Assembly: GCA_044379485.1 (NCBI GenBank)
Contig: JBIPOE010000089.1
Span: 1-14,187, forward strand
Length of the DNA stretch: 14,187 nt
Reading direction: 5' to 3'
From: CAMDMI01 sp044379485
Lineage (GTDB): Bacteria > Bacteroidota > Bacteroidia > Cytophagales > Flexibacteraceae
Below the pieces are notes generated by a model, which saw only the letters and a program-made list of their open reading frames with translations, searched no databases and had not been told where the DNA came from. The position numbers and the translations under genes are program-made. Positions 5,824 through 13,143 of this stretch are shown piece by piece (position 1 is the first letter of the stretch; each line of letters starts with the position of its first letter).

Positions 5824-8220
5824 ATGATCGAAACCTTTATTGCCCAGGCAAAAGCACTCCACACTTCTCAAAATATTGGGCTTCTCAAAACGGTTAAAAG
5901 AGATAATAACCATTTCGTTTTCAAGGATATAAATGCAGCAATGTCTGTCACAGTGCTTAGTCCTGAAATTATCAGAATCCGTTACGCACCGCATTCAGCG
6001 TTTTTACCCGATTTTAGTTATGCACTTCAGCCTTATGATTTTGAAAAGGCAGATATCATTTTTACAGACGAAACAGATAAATACATCATTTCTACTTCCG
6101 TAGTGAAGCTTGAAATTGTTAAAAACGGTGGAAAAACGTCCTTTTTTGATAACAAAGATCTTTTAACCTGTGAAGATGCCGAAGGCGCTTTTTGGGAAGA
6201 AAATCATGATTTTGGTGGTTACAATGTGTATTGCACCAAAAAAATTCAGGAGGGAGAAAACTTTTATGGACTTGGGGATAAGGCATCCGATTTGAATCTT
6301 AGGGGCAAAAAGTTTCATAATTGGAGCACAGATGCCTATGCCTATGAGCGCAATACGGATCCACTTTACCGGAATATTCCATTTTACATTGGTCTGTGCG
6401 AAGGCAATGCCTACGGTATTTTCTTTGACAACACATACCGGGCGCATTTCGATTTTGGTTCCGGAAGCCCTGAAAAGTTGCGATTTGCAGCCGAAGGTGG
6501 CGAAATGAATTATTACTACATCCATGGTCCACACATGATGGATGTGATAAAACGGTACGCAAATCTAACTGGAACTCACGCCATGCCCCCTATGTGGGCC
6601 TTGGGTTATCACCAGTGCAGGTGGAGTTATTATCCGGAAGAAAAGGTGCGGGACCTTGCCAAAACTTTCAGGGAAAAGAAAATTCCTTGCGATGCCATTT
6701 ATCTGGACATCGATTATATGGATGGCTACCGTTGTTTTACATGGAACAAAGAATATTTTCCAGACCCCAAAAAAATGATCTCAGATCTGGAGGCTGATGG
6801 TTTTAAAACGGTAGTAATTATAGATCCGGGAATTAAAATAGATGCGGATTACCCGATTTTTAAAGAGGGAAAAGCTAAAAACTACTTTTGCCGAAGGGGA
6901 GATGATTATCTGATGGAAGGTCCGGTTTGGCCTGGCCGTTGTCAGTTTCCAGACTTTACCAATCCTGAAGTGAGGGAGTGGTGGGGCGATTTACACCAGA
7001 TTTTGCTCGATGTAGGCGTGGCTGGTGTATGGAATGACATGAATGAACCTTCTGTATTTGGCACGGGGACTTTCCCATTGGATGTGCGCCACAACTATGA
7101 TGGATACCGTGGATCTCATAGAAAAGCCCACAATATATATGGCATGCAAATGGTGCGCAGTTCTTATGAGGGCTTGAAGAAACTGCAGAAAAATAAACGA
7201 CCCTTTACCATCACAAGATCCACATACTCAGGTGGTCAGCGATATGCAGCGGCATGGACAGGTGATAACATTGCAAGTTGGGATCACCTGCATTTGGCTT
7301 CCGTTATCTGCCAACGCATGAGTATGAGCGGGTTTTCATTTGTGGGTTCCGATATCGGTGGATTTACCCAAGAACCTGATGGTGAACTATTTACAAGATG
7401 GATTCAATTGGGTGTATTTTCACCTTTTATGCGGGCCCACTCCGCTGGAGATACCGGAGAAAGGGAGCCCTGGTCTTTTGGTGAGCCGTATGAAAGTATT
7501 TGCCGGACGTATATTGAACTGAGATACAAACTGTTGCCCTACATTTATTCAGCTTTTTGGGAAAATCATAAATATGGGTTCCCGATTTTGCGACCCATCG
7601 TAATGGTGGAGCAGGAACAGTTCAACAATTGGTTTCGCCAGGATGAATTTACTTTTGGAGATAAGATCCTGATTTGCCCCATTTTCGAGGCTGGTGCTAA
7701 AGGGAGATGGTTATATCTTCCCCGGGGGGATTGGTATTATTACTGGACCAATGAAATTTACAAAGGTGGCAAAGAGGACCTTTGGCTGGATGTGACTTTG
7801 GCAACTATGCCTCTTTTTATTCGGGCTGGTTCCGTAATTCCTGAATATCCGGTGATGCAACATACAGGCCAAAGAGATTCTGACCATTTGAATTTAAGTA
7901 TATATTATTCTGATTATCTGGTAAATAGCTTTATTTACGAAGACCATGGTGATACATTTGCTTATGAACAAGACATTTACACAGAAAAGAAATTTGTAGT
8001 GCTCGGAGATGAAAAAAGCATGACTGTGGAGCAAAGCTGGCAAGGCATGTTTACCCCAAGTTATGATACTTACCACATTAAGGTTATTGGTTTGCCTTTT
8101 GCCCCAAAATCTGTTAGCAGAGATGGAAAAAAGGTAAAAGAGTTTTCCATGGATGAAGTGACAGGAAACCTTGAAATGGTTGTATTTAAGAGTTTTAAGA
8201 AATTAGAGATTCTGGGTTAA
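5824..8220 (+). CDS. Glycoside hydrolase family 31, probable alpha-glucosidase
   Basis: A 798-residue GH31 enzyme, expected to release glucose from the non-reducing ends of alpha-glucosides. In order: an N-terminal beta-sandwich (about 1-245, including FYGLGDKASDLNLRGKKF), the (beta/alpha)8 catalytic barrel (about 255-590), then C-terminal beta domains, the last resembling the DUF5110 region. The nucleophile is D405 in GVWNDMNEPS and the acid/base is D481 in AAWTGDN. Substrate-site motifs YLDIDYMDGYR (293-303), FVGSDIGGF (506-514) and FMRAHSA (535-541) are present. No signal peptide is seen, so the enzyme is probably cytoplasmic and acts on imported oligosaccharides. The length is typical of bacterial GH31 alpha-glucosidases. 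The gene stands alone, with no SusC/D or transporter nearby, divergent from recN and convergent with obgE. Specificity could instead be alpha-xylosidase-like or a related activity; the general pattern favours alpha-glucosidase. The ATG follows an A/T-only stretch without Shine-Dalgarno. Confidence 0.94.
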   Translation: MIETFIAQAKALHTSQNIGLLKTVKRDNNHFVFKDINAAMSVTVLSPEIIRIRYAPHSAFLPDFSYALQPYDFEKADIIFTDETDKYIISTSVVKLEIVKNGGKTSFFDNKDLLTCEDAEGAFWEENHDFGGYNVYCTKKIQEGENFYGLGDKASDLNLRGKKFHNWSTDAYAYERNTDPLYRNIPFYIGLCEGNAYGIFFDNTYRAHFDFGSGSPEKLRFAAEGGEMNYYYIHGPHMMDVIKRYANLTGTHAMPPMWALGYHQCRWSYYPEEKVRDLAKTFREKKIPCDAIYLDIDYMDGYRCFTWNKEYFPDPKKMISDLEADGFKTVVIIDPGIKIDADYPIFKEGKAKNYFCRRGDDYLMEGPVWPGRCQFPDFTNPEVREWWGDLHQILLDVGVAGVWNDMNEPSVFGTGTFPLDVRHNYDGYRGSHRKAHNIYGMQMVRSSYEGLKKLQKNKRPFTITRSTYSGGQRYAAAWTGDNIASWDHLHLASVICQRMSMSGFSFVGSDIGGFTQEPDGELFTRWIQLGVFSPFMRAHSAGDTGEREPWSFGEPYESICRTYIELRYKLLPYIYSAFWENHKYGFPILRPIVMVEQEQFNNWFRQDEFTFGDKILICPIFEAGAKGRWLYLPRGDWYYYWTNEIYKGGKEDLWLDVTLATMPLFIRAGSVIPEYPVMQHTGQRDSDHLNLSIYYSDYLVNSFIYEDHGDTFAYEQDIYTEKKFVVLGDEKSMTVEQSWQGMFTPSYDTYHIKVIGLPFAPKSVSRDGKKVKEFSMDEVTGNLEMVVFKSFKKLEILG

Positions 8221-8245
8221 AAACTGAAATTCAATTAATTATAAT

Positions 8246-8276
8246 AAAAAAGGGTTCAACATTGAACCCTTTTTTT
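8246..8276. terminator. Bidirectional intrinsic terminator between GH31 and obgE
   Basis: AAAAAAGGGTTCAA (8246-8259) and its perfect complement (8263-8276) surround a 3-base loop. The A-run on one arm becomes the T-run for the opposite transcript, so the structure can terminate both convergent genes. It lies 25 bases after the GH31 stop and 17 bases beyond the obgE stop. Confidence 0.9.
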
Positions 8277-8293
8277 ATGAGATTCATTTCCAA

Positions 8294-9286
8294 TTATTCT
8301 TCATGCAGCTCCTTCCAAAGCTGGTCCTTCAGTTCCACAATCCCTAAATTTGTGGCAGCAGAAATTTTAATCAAAGGAATGTCCAGCTTCAACTTTTTAA
8401 GTTTTTTGATATCGTCTGGAGTGGCTAGATCCATTTTAGAAATTGCCAGGATCCGCTTTTTAGCCAAAAGTTCTGGATTGTGTTCAGCAAGCTCCTGCAA
8501 CAATATTTCATATTCAGCTTTTATATCTTCGCTGGTCACTGCAACAAGAAATAGTAAAATTGAATTTCGTTCAATGTGCCGAAGAAATCTTAATCCCAGA
8601 CCTTTGCCAGTATGAGCCCCTTCAATAATACCAGGAATATCAGCCACCACAAAAGATTGATAATCCCGATAACTTACCACTCCAAGATTGGGAACAATGG
8701 TTGTAAAAGGATAATCGGCAATGGTTGGTTTTGCAGCAGAAATACTAGCAAGCAGCGTAGATTTTCCAGCATTAGGAAATCCAACCAAACCCACATCAGC
8801 CAAAACTTTTAGTTCTAAAATAATCCACTTTTCCTGAAAAGGTTCGCCGGGTTGTGCATAATCCGGAGCCTGATATGTTGAGGTTTTAAAGTTCTCATTT
8901 CCCAATCCTCCACGTCCACCTGGAATCAATACATACCGTTGGCTTTCCTGTATGACCTCTGTTATAACCTCCCCGGTTTCAGCGTCTCTGGCCACCGTTC
9001 CCAAAGGAACCTCCACAATTTGGTCCATTCCTGAGGGACCAGACTTTCGGCCATCCATGCCATTTTTACCTGGTTCAGCTTTAACGTGTTTGGTATATTT
9101 TAAATGGAGAAGTGTCCAAAGCTGTGAATTTCCTTTTAATACAATGTTCCCACCGTTCCCACCGTTCCCACCGTCTGGTCCCCCATTTGGAACTCCTTTT
9201 GCACGAAAAAAATGTGTAGATCCTGCGCCTCCTGCTCCAGATTTGCAGTGTATTTTAACGTAATCGATGAAATTTGAATCAGCCAA
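8294..9286 (-). CDS. obgE: GTPase ObgE/CgtA, ribosome assembly
   Basis: A 330-residue Obg GTPase that binds the large ribosomal subunit and links its assembly to nucleotide levels. The Gly-rich Obg fold covers residues 1-160, including GGPDGGNGGNGGN (35-47). The G domain follows: G1 GFPNAGKST (169-177), switch threonines TT (195-196), G3 DIPG (216-219), G4 SKMD (283-286) in place of NKxD, and G5 SA (309-310). The protein ends soon after the G domain with no Obg C-terminal domain, typical of the phylum. The start is TTG at 9286: the encoded N-terminus ADSNFIDYVK aligns with known Bacteroidota Obg proteins, and no in-frame ATG lies between it and the promoter element at 9306-9313. The leader is very short (about 15 nt). 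The gene is convergent with GH31 and lies behind a small membrane protein gene on the same strand. Confidence 0.95.
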   Translation of the reverse strand: MADSNFIDYVKIHCKSGAGGAGSTHFFRAKGVPNGGPDGGNGGNGGNIVLKGNSQLWTLLHLKYTKHVKAEPGKNGMDGRKSGPSGMDQIVEVPLGTVARDAETGEVITEVIQESQRYVLIPGGRGGLGNENFKTSTYQAPDYAQPGEPFQEKWIILELKVLADVGLVGFPNAGKSTLLASISAAKPTIADYPFTTIVPNLGVVSYRDYQSFVVADIPGIIEGAHTGKGLGLRFLRHIERNSILLFLVAVTSEDIKAEYEILLQELAEHNPELLAKKRILAISKMDLATPDDIKKLKKLKLDIPLIKISAATNLGIVELKDQLWKELHEE

Positions 9287-9305
9287 GGTATTTTTTGTTT
9301 GGCTG

Positions 9306-9313
9306 CAAAGATA
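9306..9313 (-). promoter_or_regulatory. obgE promoter -7 element
   Basis: On the - strand this reads TATCTTTG, an exact match to TAnnTTTG. It lies 20 bases upstream of the TTG start, between the stop of the small upstream gene and obgE. No clear -33 TTG is seen. Its place explains why the start must be the downstream TTG. Confidence 0.5.
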
Positions 9314-9327
9314 AGATGGTTAAACTC

Positions 9328-9555
9328 TTAAACCCTGTCGAATCCTAAATCTCCTGAAAAAGGTTTGTGAATTTGAGGTCTTACAGACTGTTTAGGTTTG
9401 CTGTCCATCATCTGATTTTGAGCAGGTAACAATCGAATTGGTCCTCTTTTATTAGCAGCTCCTAAGACCAAAAGTCCAAGCGCTGCTACAATAAAGAGCA
9501 AAAATCTTAAAGAGTCTTTTCCAGACAGAAAGTGCTTACTTATAAATGTTTGCAT
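9328..9555 (-). CDS. Small single-helix membrane protein, unknown function
   Basis: A 75-residue basic protein that I do not recognise. Residues 1-15 carry Lys and His, then SLRFLLFIVAALGLLVLG (about 15-32) forms one membrane helix, followed by a soluble tail rich in Pro, Gln, Lys and Arg. By the positive-inside rule the strongly basic flank NKRGPIR just after the helix competes with the N-terminal Lys residues, so the orientation is uncertain; the first helix could also be an uncleaved signal anchor. The gene has an ATG start and an exact TAnnTTTG element 69 bases upstream (9624-9631), and lies 41 bases upstream of obgE on the same strand. Nothing in it points to a function. The hydrophobic helix and its own promoter support a real gene, but conservation cannot be judged here. 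Confidence 0.5.
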   Translation of the reverse strand: MQTFISKHFLSGKDSLRFLLFIVAALGLLVLGAANKRGPIRLLPAQNQMMDSKPKQSVRPQIHKPFSGDLGFDRV

Positions 9556-9623
9556 AATAACTACCAGCTATTTTTCAATTTGCTTTTTGTTAATCTGGGG
9601 TAGTTCGGTGTGTTTTGAGAGAA

Positions 9624-9631
9624 CAAATGTA
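9624..9631 (-). promoter_or_regulatory. Promoter -7 element for the small membrane protein gene
   Basis: On the - strand this reads TACATTTG, an exact TAnnTTTG match, giving a predicted start near 9618 and a leader of about 60 nt before the ATG at 9555. It is divergent from the + strand element at 9715-9722, so the 296-bp gap between the two genes holds a divergent promoter pair. Confidence 0.4.
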
Positions 9632-9714
9632 ATCTTAAATTTCGTATCAGGGGAATAATGTTTAAAGTTAAGGGCTGTATATCGATTAAAATGCAAGGCA
9701 GGTCTTTGAAAGTT

Positions 9715-9722
9715 TACCTTTG
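9715..9722 (+). promoter_or_regulatory. Promoter -7 element upstream of menA
   Basis: TACCTTTG is an exact TAnnTTTG match; transcription would start near 9728-9730. The menA ATG is at 9852, so the leader would be about 120 nt and would contain the short open frame 9741-9824. No -33 TTG at the usual spacing was found. Confidence 0.45.
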
Positions 9723-9740
9723 CACATTCAATTTATACAA

Positions 9741-9824
9741 ATGGGAGATAAAGATTTAACAGATTCAGATATCACTGGTACCTATTTGAAAACACCAGGG
9801 GTTTATGCCTGTTACATAGCTTAG
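9741..9824 (+). CDS. Short upstream open reading frame in frame with menA, ending at one amber codon
   Basis: An ATG 18 bases after the probable menA promoter element opens a frame of 27 codons that ends at TAG (9822-9824). It begins MGDKDLTDSDITGTYLK and has no hydrophobic segment. The next nine codons after the TAG are open and lead in the same frame into the menA ATG (9852). It may be a leader peptide that tunes menA translation, a decayed N-terminal extension, or chance. Most MenA proteins start just before the WIGAARLRTLP segment, as the downstream ATG gives, so no extension is needed. I do not recognise the peptide. GTTAC (9811-9815) and GTAAC (9825-9829) form a short inverted repeat around the stop codon. 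Confidence 0.25.
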   Translation: MGDKDLTDSDITGTYLKTPGVYACYIA

Positions 9825-9851
9825 GTAACTATTATAAAAAAATCAATTGAA

Positions 9852-10754
9852 ATGATTAAGGTTTGGATTGGAGCGGCAAGACTTAGAACATTGCCATTGG
9901 CCATTGCGGTTTCAGCTACAGGAAATTTTGTTGCAGCTTATTCTCCTCATTTTCAATGGAATATTGTGTTTTTATCAATCCTTACCACATTGCTTCTTCA
10001 GGTCCTTTCCAACTTTGCAAATGATTTAGGTGATAGTATTCACGGTGCAGATCATGCCGAAAGAAAAGGGCCTAAAAGAGCGGTTCAATCCGGCGTCCTA
10101 AGTAAAAATCAAATGACAAATGCTGTAAAACTATTTGCATTACTCTCCTTGTTGGCAGGTTGCACTTTAATCTGGATAAGTTTTAACCAAAACTGGGAAA
10201 AAATTCTTCCAATTTTTGGAATTGGATTGGCGGCCATTGCTGCTGCGTATTTATATACCAATGGATCTAAACCCTATGGATACCAAGCTCTTGGTGATAT
10301 TTCAGTTTTTGTTTTTTTTGGCTTGGTAGCGGTTATGGGCACTCAATATCTACATATTGGTTCCTGGAATCTTAAAGCTCTTTTACCAGCAATAAGCATG
10401 GGTTGTTGGAGTACGGCAGTGCTCAACATCAATAACATGAGGGATATTGATTCTGACCAACAAGCTGGAAAAGAAACAATACCAATTTTTCTGGGATTGA
10501 AAAATGCAAAAACGTATCATTTTTTTTTAGTCGTGATAGGAGTAGCAACTTGGTTTGCATACGGTTTTGTTCATTCTGATATGTCTTTTTTGGGCGCAAT
10601 TCCAGGGATTTTAATCATGATTAAAACCAGCTTTGGTATTTCAAATAGCTTCACATCGGTTCAATTGGATACCTTTTTGAAACCACAGGCCCTGGGAACA
10701 TTTTTCACAATTATTGGCGTACTTCTGGTTAAAATCGTTTTATTGGCTATTTAA
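9852..10754 (+). CDS. menA: 1,4-dihydroxy-2-naphthoate polyprenyltransferase (menaquinone synthesis)
   Basis: A 300-residue UbiA-superfamily membrane prenyltransferase with eight or nine hydrophobic helices. It attaches the isoprenoid chain to 1,4-dihydroxy-2-naphthoate in the membrane step of menaquinone synthesis. Seen directly: the N-terminal WIGAARLRTLPLAI typical of MenA, the first Mg-prenyl-diphosphate motif NDLGDSIHGAD (57-67, with D58, D61 and D67), YTNGSKPYGYQALGD (135-149), and the second Asp motif NMRDIDSD (195-202, with D198 and D202). The length is standard. No other men genes are in the window. The start follows an A-rich leader without Shine-Dalgarno, and a short frame in phase with it lies just upstream. 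Its stop overlaps the stop of the convergent M28 gene, with no terminator between them. Other UbiA members (UbiA, COQ2, chlorophyll synthase) fit less well because of the N-terminal motif. Confidence 0.93.
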   Translation: MIKVWIGAARLRTLPLAIAVSATGNFVAAYSPHFQWNIVFLSILTTLLLQVLSNFANDLGDSIHGADHAERKGPKRAVQSGVLSKNQMTNAVKLFALLSLLAGCTLIWISFNQNWEKILPIFGIGLAAIAAAYLYTNGSKPYGYQALGDISVFVFFGLVAVMGTQYLHIGSWNLKALLPAISMGCWSTAVLNINNMRDIDSDQQAGKETIPIFLGLKNAKTYHFFLVVIGVATWFAYGFVHSDMSFLGAIPGILIMIKTSFGISNSFTSVQLDTFLKPQALGTFFTIIGVLLVKIVLLAI

Positions 10755-12013
10755 AGTTTGTTTAAAAACGTTGTCAATAACTTAAAGGTTGGGACAAAAT
10801 GAGAAAAGGTAACTGTTTCCTTTTTATCGAAAACATCATGGTAAAAACCAGGCCCGCCAAGGGAATAAATGAAAAAAGCTGGCACGCCCATTTCAGAAAA
10901 TGGATAATGGTCTGAATTGGCAGCTTTGCCTCTGGAATTGATAATGGATAAGTATCCATTATCGGAATTAATTTTTTTAAGCAGGTCAAAATGAGAAGTA
11001 TGCACAGTTCCATTAACTACAGTTGCACCCTTATCTCCAAAACCCATTAGGTCTAGATTTAAAACAAATTTGATTTTGTCTAAAGGTAACAGTGGATTTT
11101 TGACATAATAAAAACTGCCGAGTAAACCTGCTTCCTCCCCGCTAAAGGCAATAAAAAGGATATTAAATCTGTGTGGATATTTTTTAAAAAAGTGACTCAT
11201 TTCTAATAACATAGCCGATCCACTTGCATTGTCATTGGCACCAGGAAAATATACCTTTTTGCCAAGAGCACCCAAATGATCATAGTGGGCACAAATAATT
11301 ATTGTACTGTCTGAATTGGAAGTACCCTTTAACAATCCAATCACATTTCTGGTTTGAATGTCGGTTTTGACTTTGGCCTCAATTTTTACATCAATAATCG
11401 AATCCTGATTCGAAATCTTATTCCTAAATATATGTACCACAGGGAACCCTGATTGGTTTTCAGCCAGTGAGTGTAACAACTTAGGTTTGCTTATTAATAT
11501 TAGTCCAGGCCCATCTTGCTCCAGGTTTTTCCAATCTGACTTATTGATTTTTTTTACCAGCTTTTCCGTAACGAGCCATGCTTCTTTTTTTGAACTTTTT
11601 GGAAATTGTAACTGGCCATTCCTTATTTCTAATGAATCAAAATGCTTTAGTTTTAATGAAGCATTAATTGATCCGCATTCAGGAACTGGAATGAAATCTG
11701 CACCAGCTTTTTGAAGTCTACCGTTCACTAACAAGCTTGGTTCAACAGGGAACAGATTTTGAGAAATGGTGAAGTTTTGAAAATACGAACCATTAATAGG
11801 TTTAAGGCCAGCATTGCGCATTTCTTTTGCAATAAAACCCGAGGCCCTTTCATGACCTTTCCACAAATATCCGCGACCCATCATTTTTTTTGAACTTAAT
11901 TGGTTCAAATACTTTCTGGCTCTGGAAGTATCCTGAGCCAAAACATAATGATTTGGGTGAAAAAAAAACAGAGCAAAACCTAAAATCGGCATAAATTTTA
12001 GGAATGATTTCAT
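10751..12013 (-). CDS. Exported M28-family metallopeptidase
   Basis: A 420-residue zinc peptidase, probably an aminopeptidase, from the start chosen here. Residues 1-26 form a signal peptide (MKSFLKFMPILGF and on) with likely cleavage after VLA, so the mature enzyme acts in the periplasm or outside. A PA-like insert lies at about 115-215. The M28 zinc ligands are all present: H243 (CAHYDH), D261 (PGANDNASG), E294 with catalytic E293 (SGEEAGLLGS), D321 (NLDLMG) and H392 (FYHDVFD). The frame stays open upstream to 12175 and includes an ATG at 12070, but those residues precede the signal peptide and the upstream part runs antisense through the LysM gene, so the ATG at 12013 is chosen. The 3' end converges on menA with overlapping stops. 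Substrate specificity cannot be read from the sequence; peptide scavenging is the likely role. Confidence 0.9.
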   Translation of the reverse strand: MKSFLKFMPILGFALFFFHPNHYVLAQDTSRARKYLNQLSSKKMMGRGYLWKGHERASGFIAKEMRNAGLKPINGSYFQNFTISQNLFPVEPSLLVNGRLQKAGADFIPVPECGSINASLKLKHFDSLEIRNGQLQFPKSSKKEAWLVTEKLVKKINKSDWKNLEQDGPGLILISKPKLLHSLAENQSGFPVVHIFRNKISNQDSIIDVKIEAKVKTDIQTRNVIGLLKGTSNSDSTIIICAHYDHLGALGKKVYFPGANDNASGSAMLLEMSHFFKKYPHRFNILFIAFSGEEAGLLGSFYYVKNPLLPLDKIKFVLNLDLMGFGDKGATVVNGTVHTSHFDLLKKINSDNGYLSIINSRGKAANSDHYPFSEMGVPAFFIYSLGGPGFYHDVFDKKETVTFSHFVPTFKLLTTFLNKL

Positions 12014-12032
12014 AAGACTGCCTGATAATAAA

Positions 12033-12040
12033 TATGTTTG
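12033..12040 (+). promoter_or_regulatory. Promoter -7 element of the LysM protein gene
   Basis: TATGTTTG is an exact TAnnTTTG match, 31 bases upstream of the ATG at 12072, within the 58-bp gap to the divergent M28 gene. No -33 TTG at normal spacing is seen, and no comparable element for the M28 gene was found in the gap. Confidence 0.45.
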
Positions 12041-12071
12041 CAGCCAAGTTTTAATATTTGCTTGAATCATA

Positions 12072-12719
12072 ATGAGCTTATCCAAAGTTAAGGGACAAAA
12101 ATCGGGCAACAATACCTTATTTTTTATTGCTGGGTTTTTATCCATTGTTTTATTAATTCTCCTTTTTTTGAGCAAAACAAGCGAATCATCAGTTGATGAG
12201 CTTATTCAATCTGCAGCGCCAGATAGTTCCGCATTTGCCTCTCAGGACCTTGTTAGTCCACAAGAAGTAGAGGAGCCGGTTGAAAAAGAAGCAGAGGAGA
12301 AAAAAGTTGAAATCATTCCTTTGGCGGATTCGGCTGTTAAAACTGTCAGTGAAGAAGCTACACCTTCGGATTCTATAAAAGCCTCAATTCCAGTAGAAAA
12401 ACCAAAAACAGAGGAAAGTGGCGATGGAAAAATTTATTTCTACAAAATTAAAAAGGGCGATACAATGTATAAAATCGCCGCAAAGTTTGGCAACAAACCA
12501 GCAGATGTTATGTCCCAAAATGGTCTGACTGATATGGCCTTGCAGGCAGACAAAGAAATAAAGGTGAAGATTAAAGCATTACATCAGGTTTCTGCTGGTG
12601 AAGGTCTTAAAGCAATTTCAGAAAAGTATAGTGTACCATCAAAGAGCATATTAATTGCCAATGGATTAAGTTCAGAGTCTTTACCTGCTGACATTGAGTT
12701 AATTATTCCGTTAAAGTAA
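12072..12719 (+). CDS. Membrane-anchored protein with two LysM domains
   Basis: A 215-residue protein. A basic N-terminus is followed by one membrane helix (about 15-33), then a low-complexity linker rich in Glu, Pro, Ser and Val (35-119). Two LysM domains follow: the first at 123-167 (FYKIKKGDTMYKIAAKF and on), the second at 170-214 (HQVSAGEGLKAISEKY and on), ending at the C-terminus. LysM domains bind the glycan of peptidoglycan, so the protein probably sits in the inner membrane and reaches the cell wall across the periplasm. No catalytic domain is present. The first LysM has the classic YxIKKGDTMYKIA pattern; the second is more diverged (GEGLKAIS). The gene has its own promoter element, is divergent from the M28 gene and ends at a strong terminator. 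A role in envelope spacing or cell-wall attachment is an inference. Confidence 0.85.
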   Translation: MSLSKVKGQKSGNNTLFFIAGFLSIVLLILLFLSKTSESSVDELIQSAAPDSSAFASQDLVSPQEVEEPVEKEAEEKKVEIIPLADSAVKTVSEEATPSDSIKASIPVEKPKTEESGDGKIYFYKIKKGDTMYKIAAKFGNKPADVMSQNGLTDMALQADKEIKVKIKALHQVSAGEGLKAISEKYSVPSKSILIANGLSSESLPADIELIIPLK

Positions 12720-12730
12720 AATTAAAGGGC

Positions 12731-12763
12731 ATAAAAAAACCTATCGTCGATAGGTTTTTTTAT
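12731..12763. terminator. Perfect inverted-repeat bidirectional terminator
   Basis: ATAAAAAAACCTATCG (12731-12746) and its exact reverse complement (12748-12763) flank a single centre base. The GC-containing core is flanked by A7 and T7, so it terminates the LysM gene on + and the bamD-rpoZ transcript on -. It lies 11 bases after the LysM stop and 17 bases beyond the omega stop. Confidence 0.92.
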
Positions 12764-12780
12764 ATCAGGGTATTTTGAGA

Positions 12781-13143
12781 TTATTCTCCACTTGGTGCTT
12801 CAGCCCTTCTGAAAAACAATTTGTTGTCTAAAAATTCATCAATTGCCGTTGCTGTAGGCTTTGGTTGACGCTCAAAATGTTTTGAAATTTCAATTTGCTC
12901 TCTGTTTTCAAAAATTTCTTCCAGATTGTCAACACCAACTGAAAACTCAGCTAATTTTTCGTTCAATTCTGTTTTTTCCTTCACCCCGATTTGTCTGGCC
13001 CGACGTCCAATTACTACAATTGATTCATACAGATTGCCAGTTGGACTGATAATATGCTCCAAATCTCTGGTTATAGCAGAAACTGGAATTTTAGGACTTG
13101 CAGTGCGAAGCTGCTTGGTAGGATCAATTTTTTGCTTTTTCAT
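12781..13143 (-). CDS. rpoZ: RNA polymerase omega-like subunit, Bacteroidota type
   Basis: A 120-residue protein matching the diverged omega family of Bacteroidota. The core ITRDLEHIISPTGNLYESI, followed by VVIGRRARQI (about 24-52), corresponds to the omega helices that clamp the beta-prime C-terminus. NLEEIFENREQIEISKHFE (73-91) and PKPTATAIDEFL (93-104) are the phylum's usual C-terminal part. It is probably part of RNA polymerase and helps fold or stabilise beta-prime. Its ATG lies inside the 3' end of bamD, a 20-base overlap in another frame, so the two are co-transcribed and likely coupled in translation; this bamD-omega order is common in the phylum. The terminator at 12731-12763 closes the operon. 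The N-terminal 20 residues are Lys/Pro-rich and variable in the family. Confidence 0.88.
   Translation of the reverse strand: MKKQKIDPTKQLRTASPKIPVSAITRDLEHIISPTGNLYESIVVIGRRARQIGVKEKTELNEKLAEFSVGVDNLEEIFENREQIEISKHFERQPKPTATAIDEFLDNKLFFRRAEAPSGE

Noticed and set aside
9150..9180. Short tandem repeat of about nine bases (three copies of CCACCGTTC-like units)
   Set aside because: It encodes the conserved GGN-type Gly-rich stretch of the Obg fold, so protein constraint explains it.
12014..12175. In-frame N-terminal extension of the M28 peptidase, including an ATG at 12070
   Set aside because: It would place up to 54 residues before a clear signal peptide and run antisense through the LysM gene.
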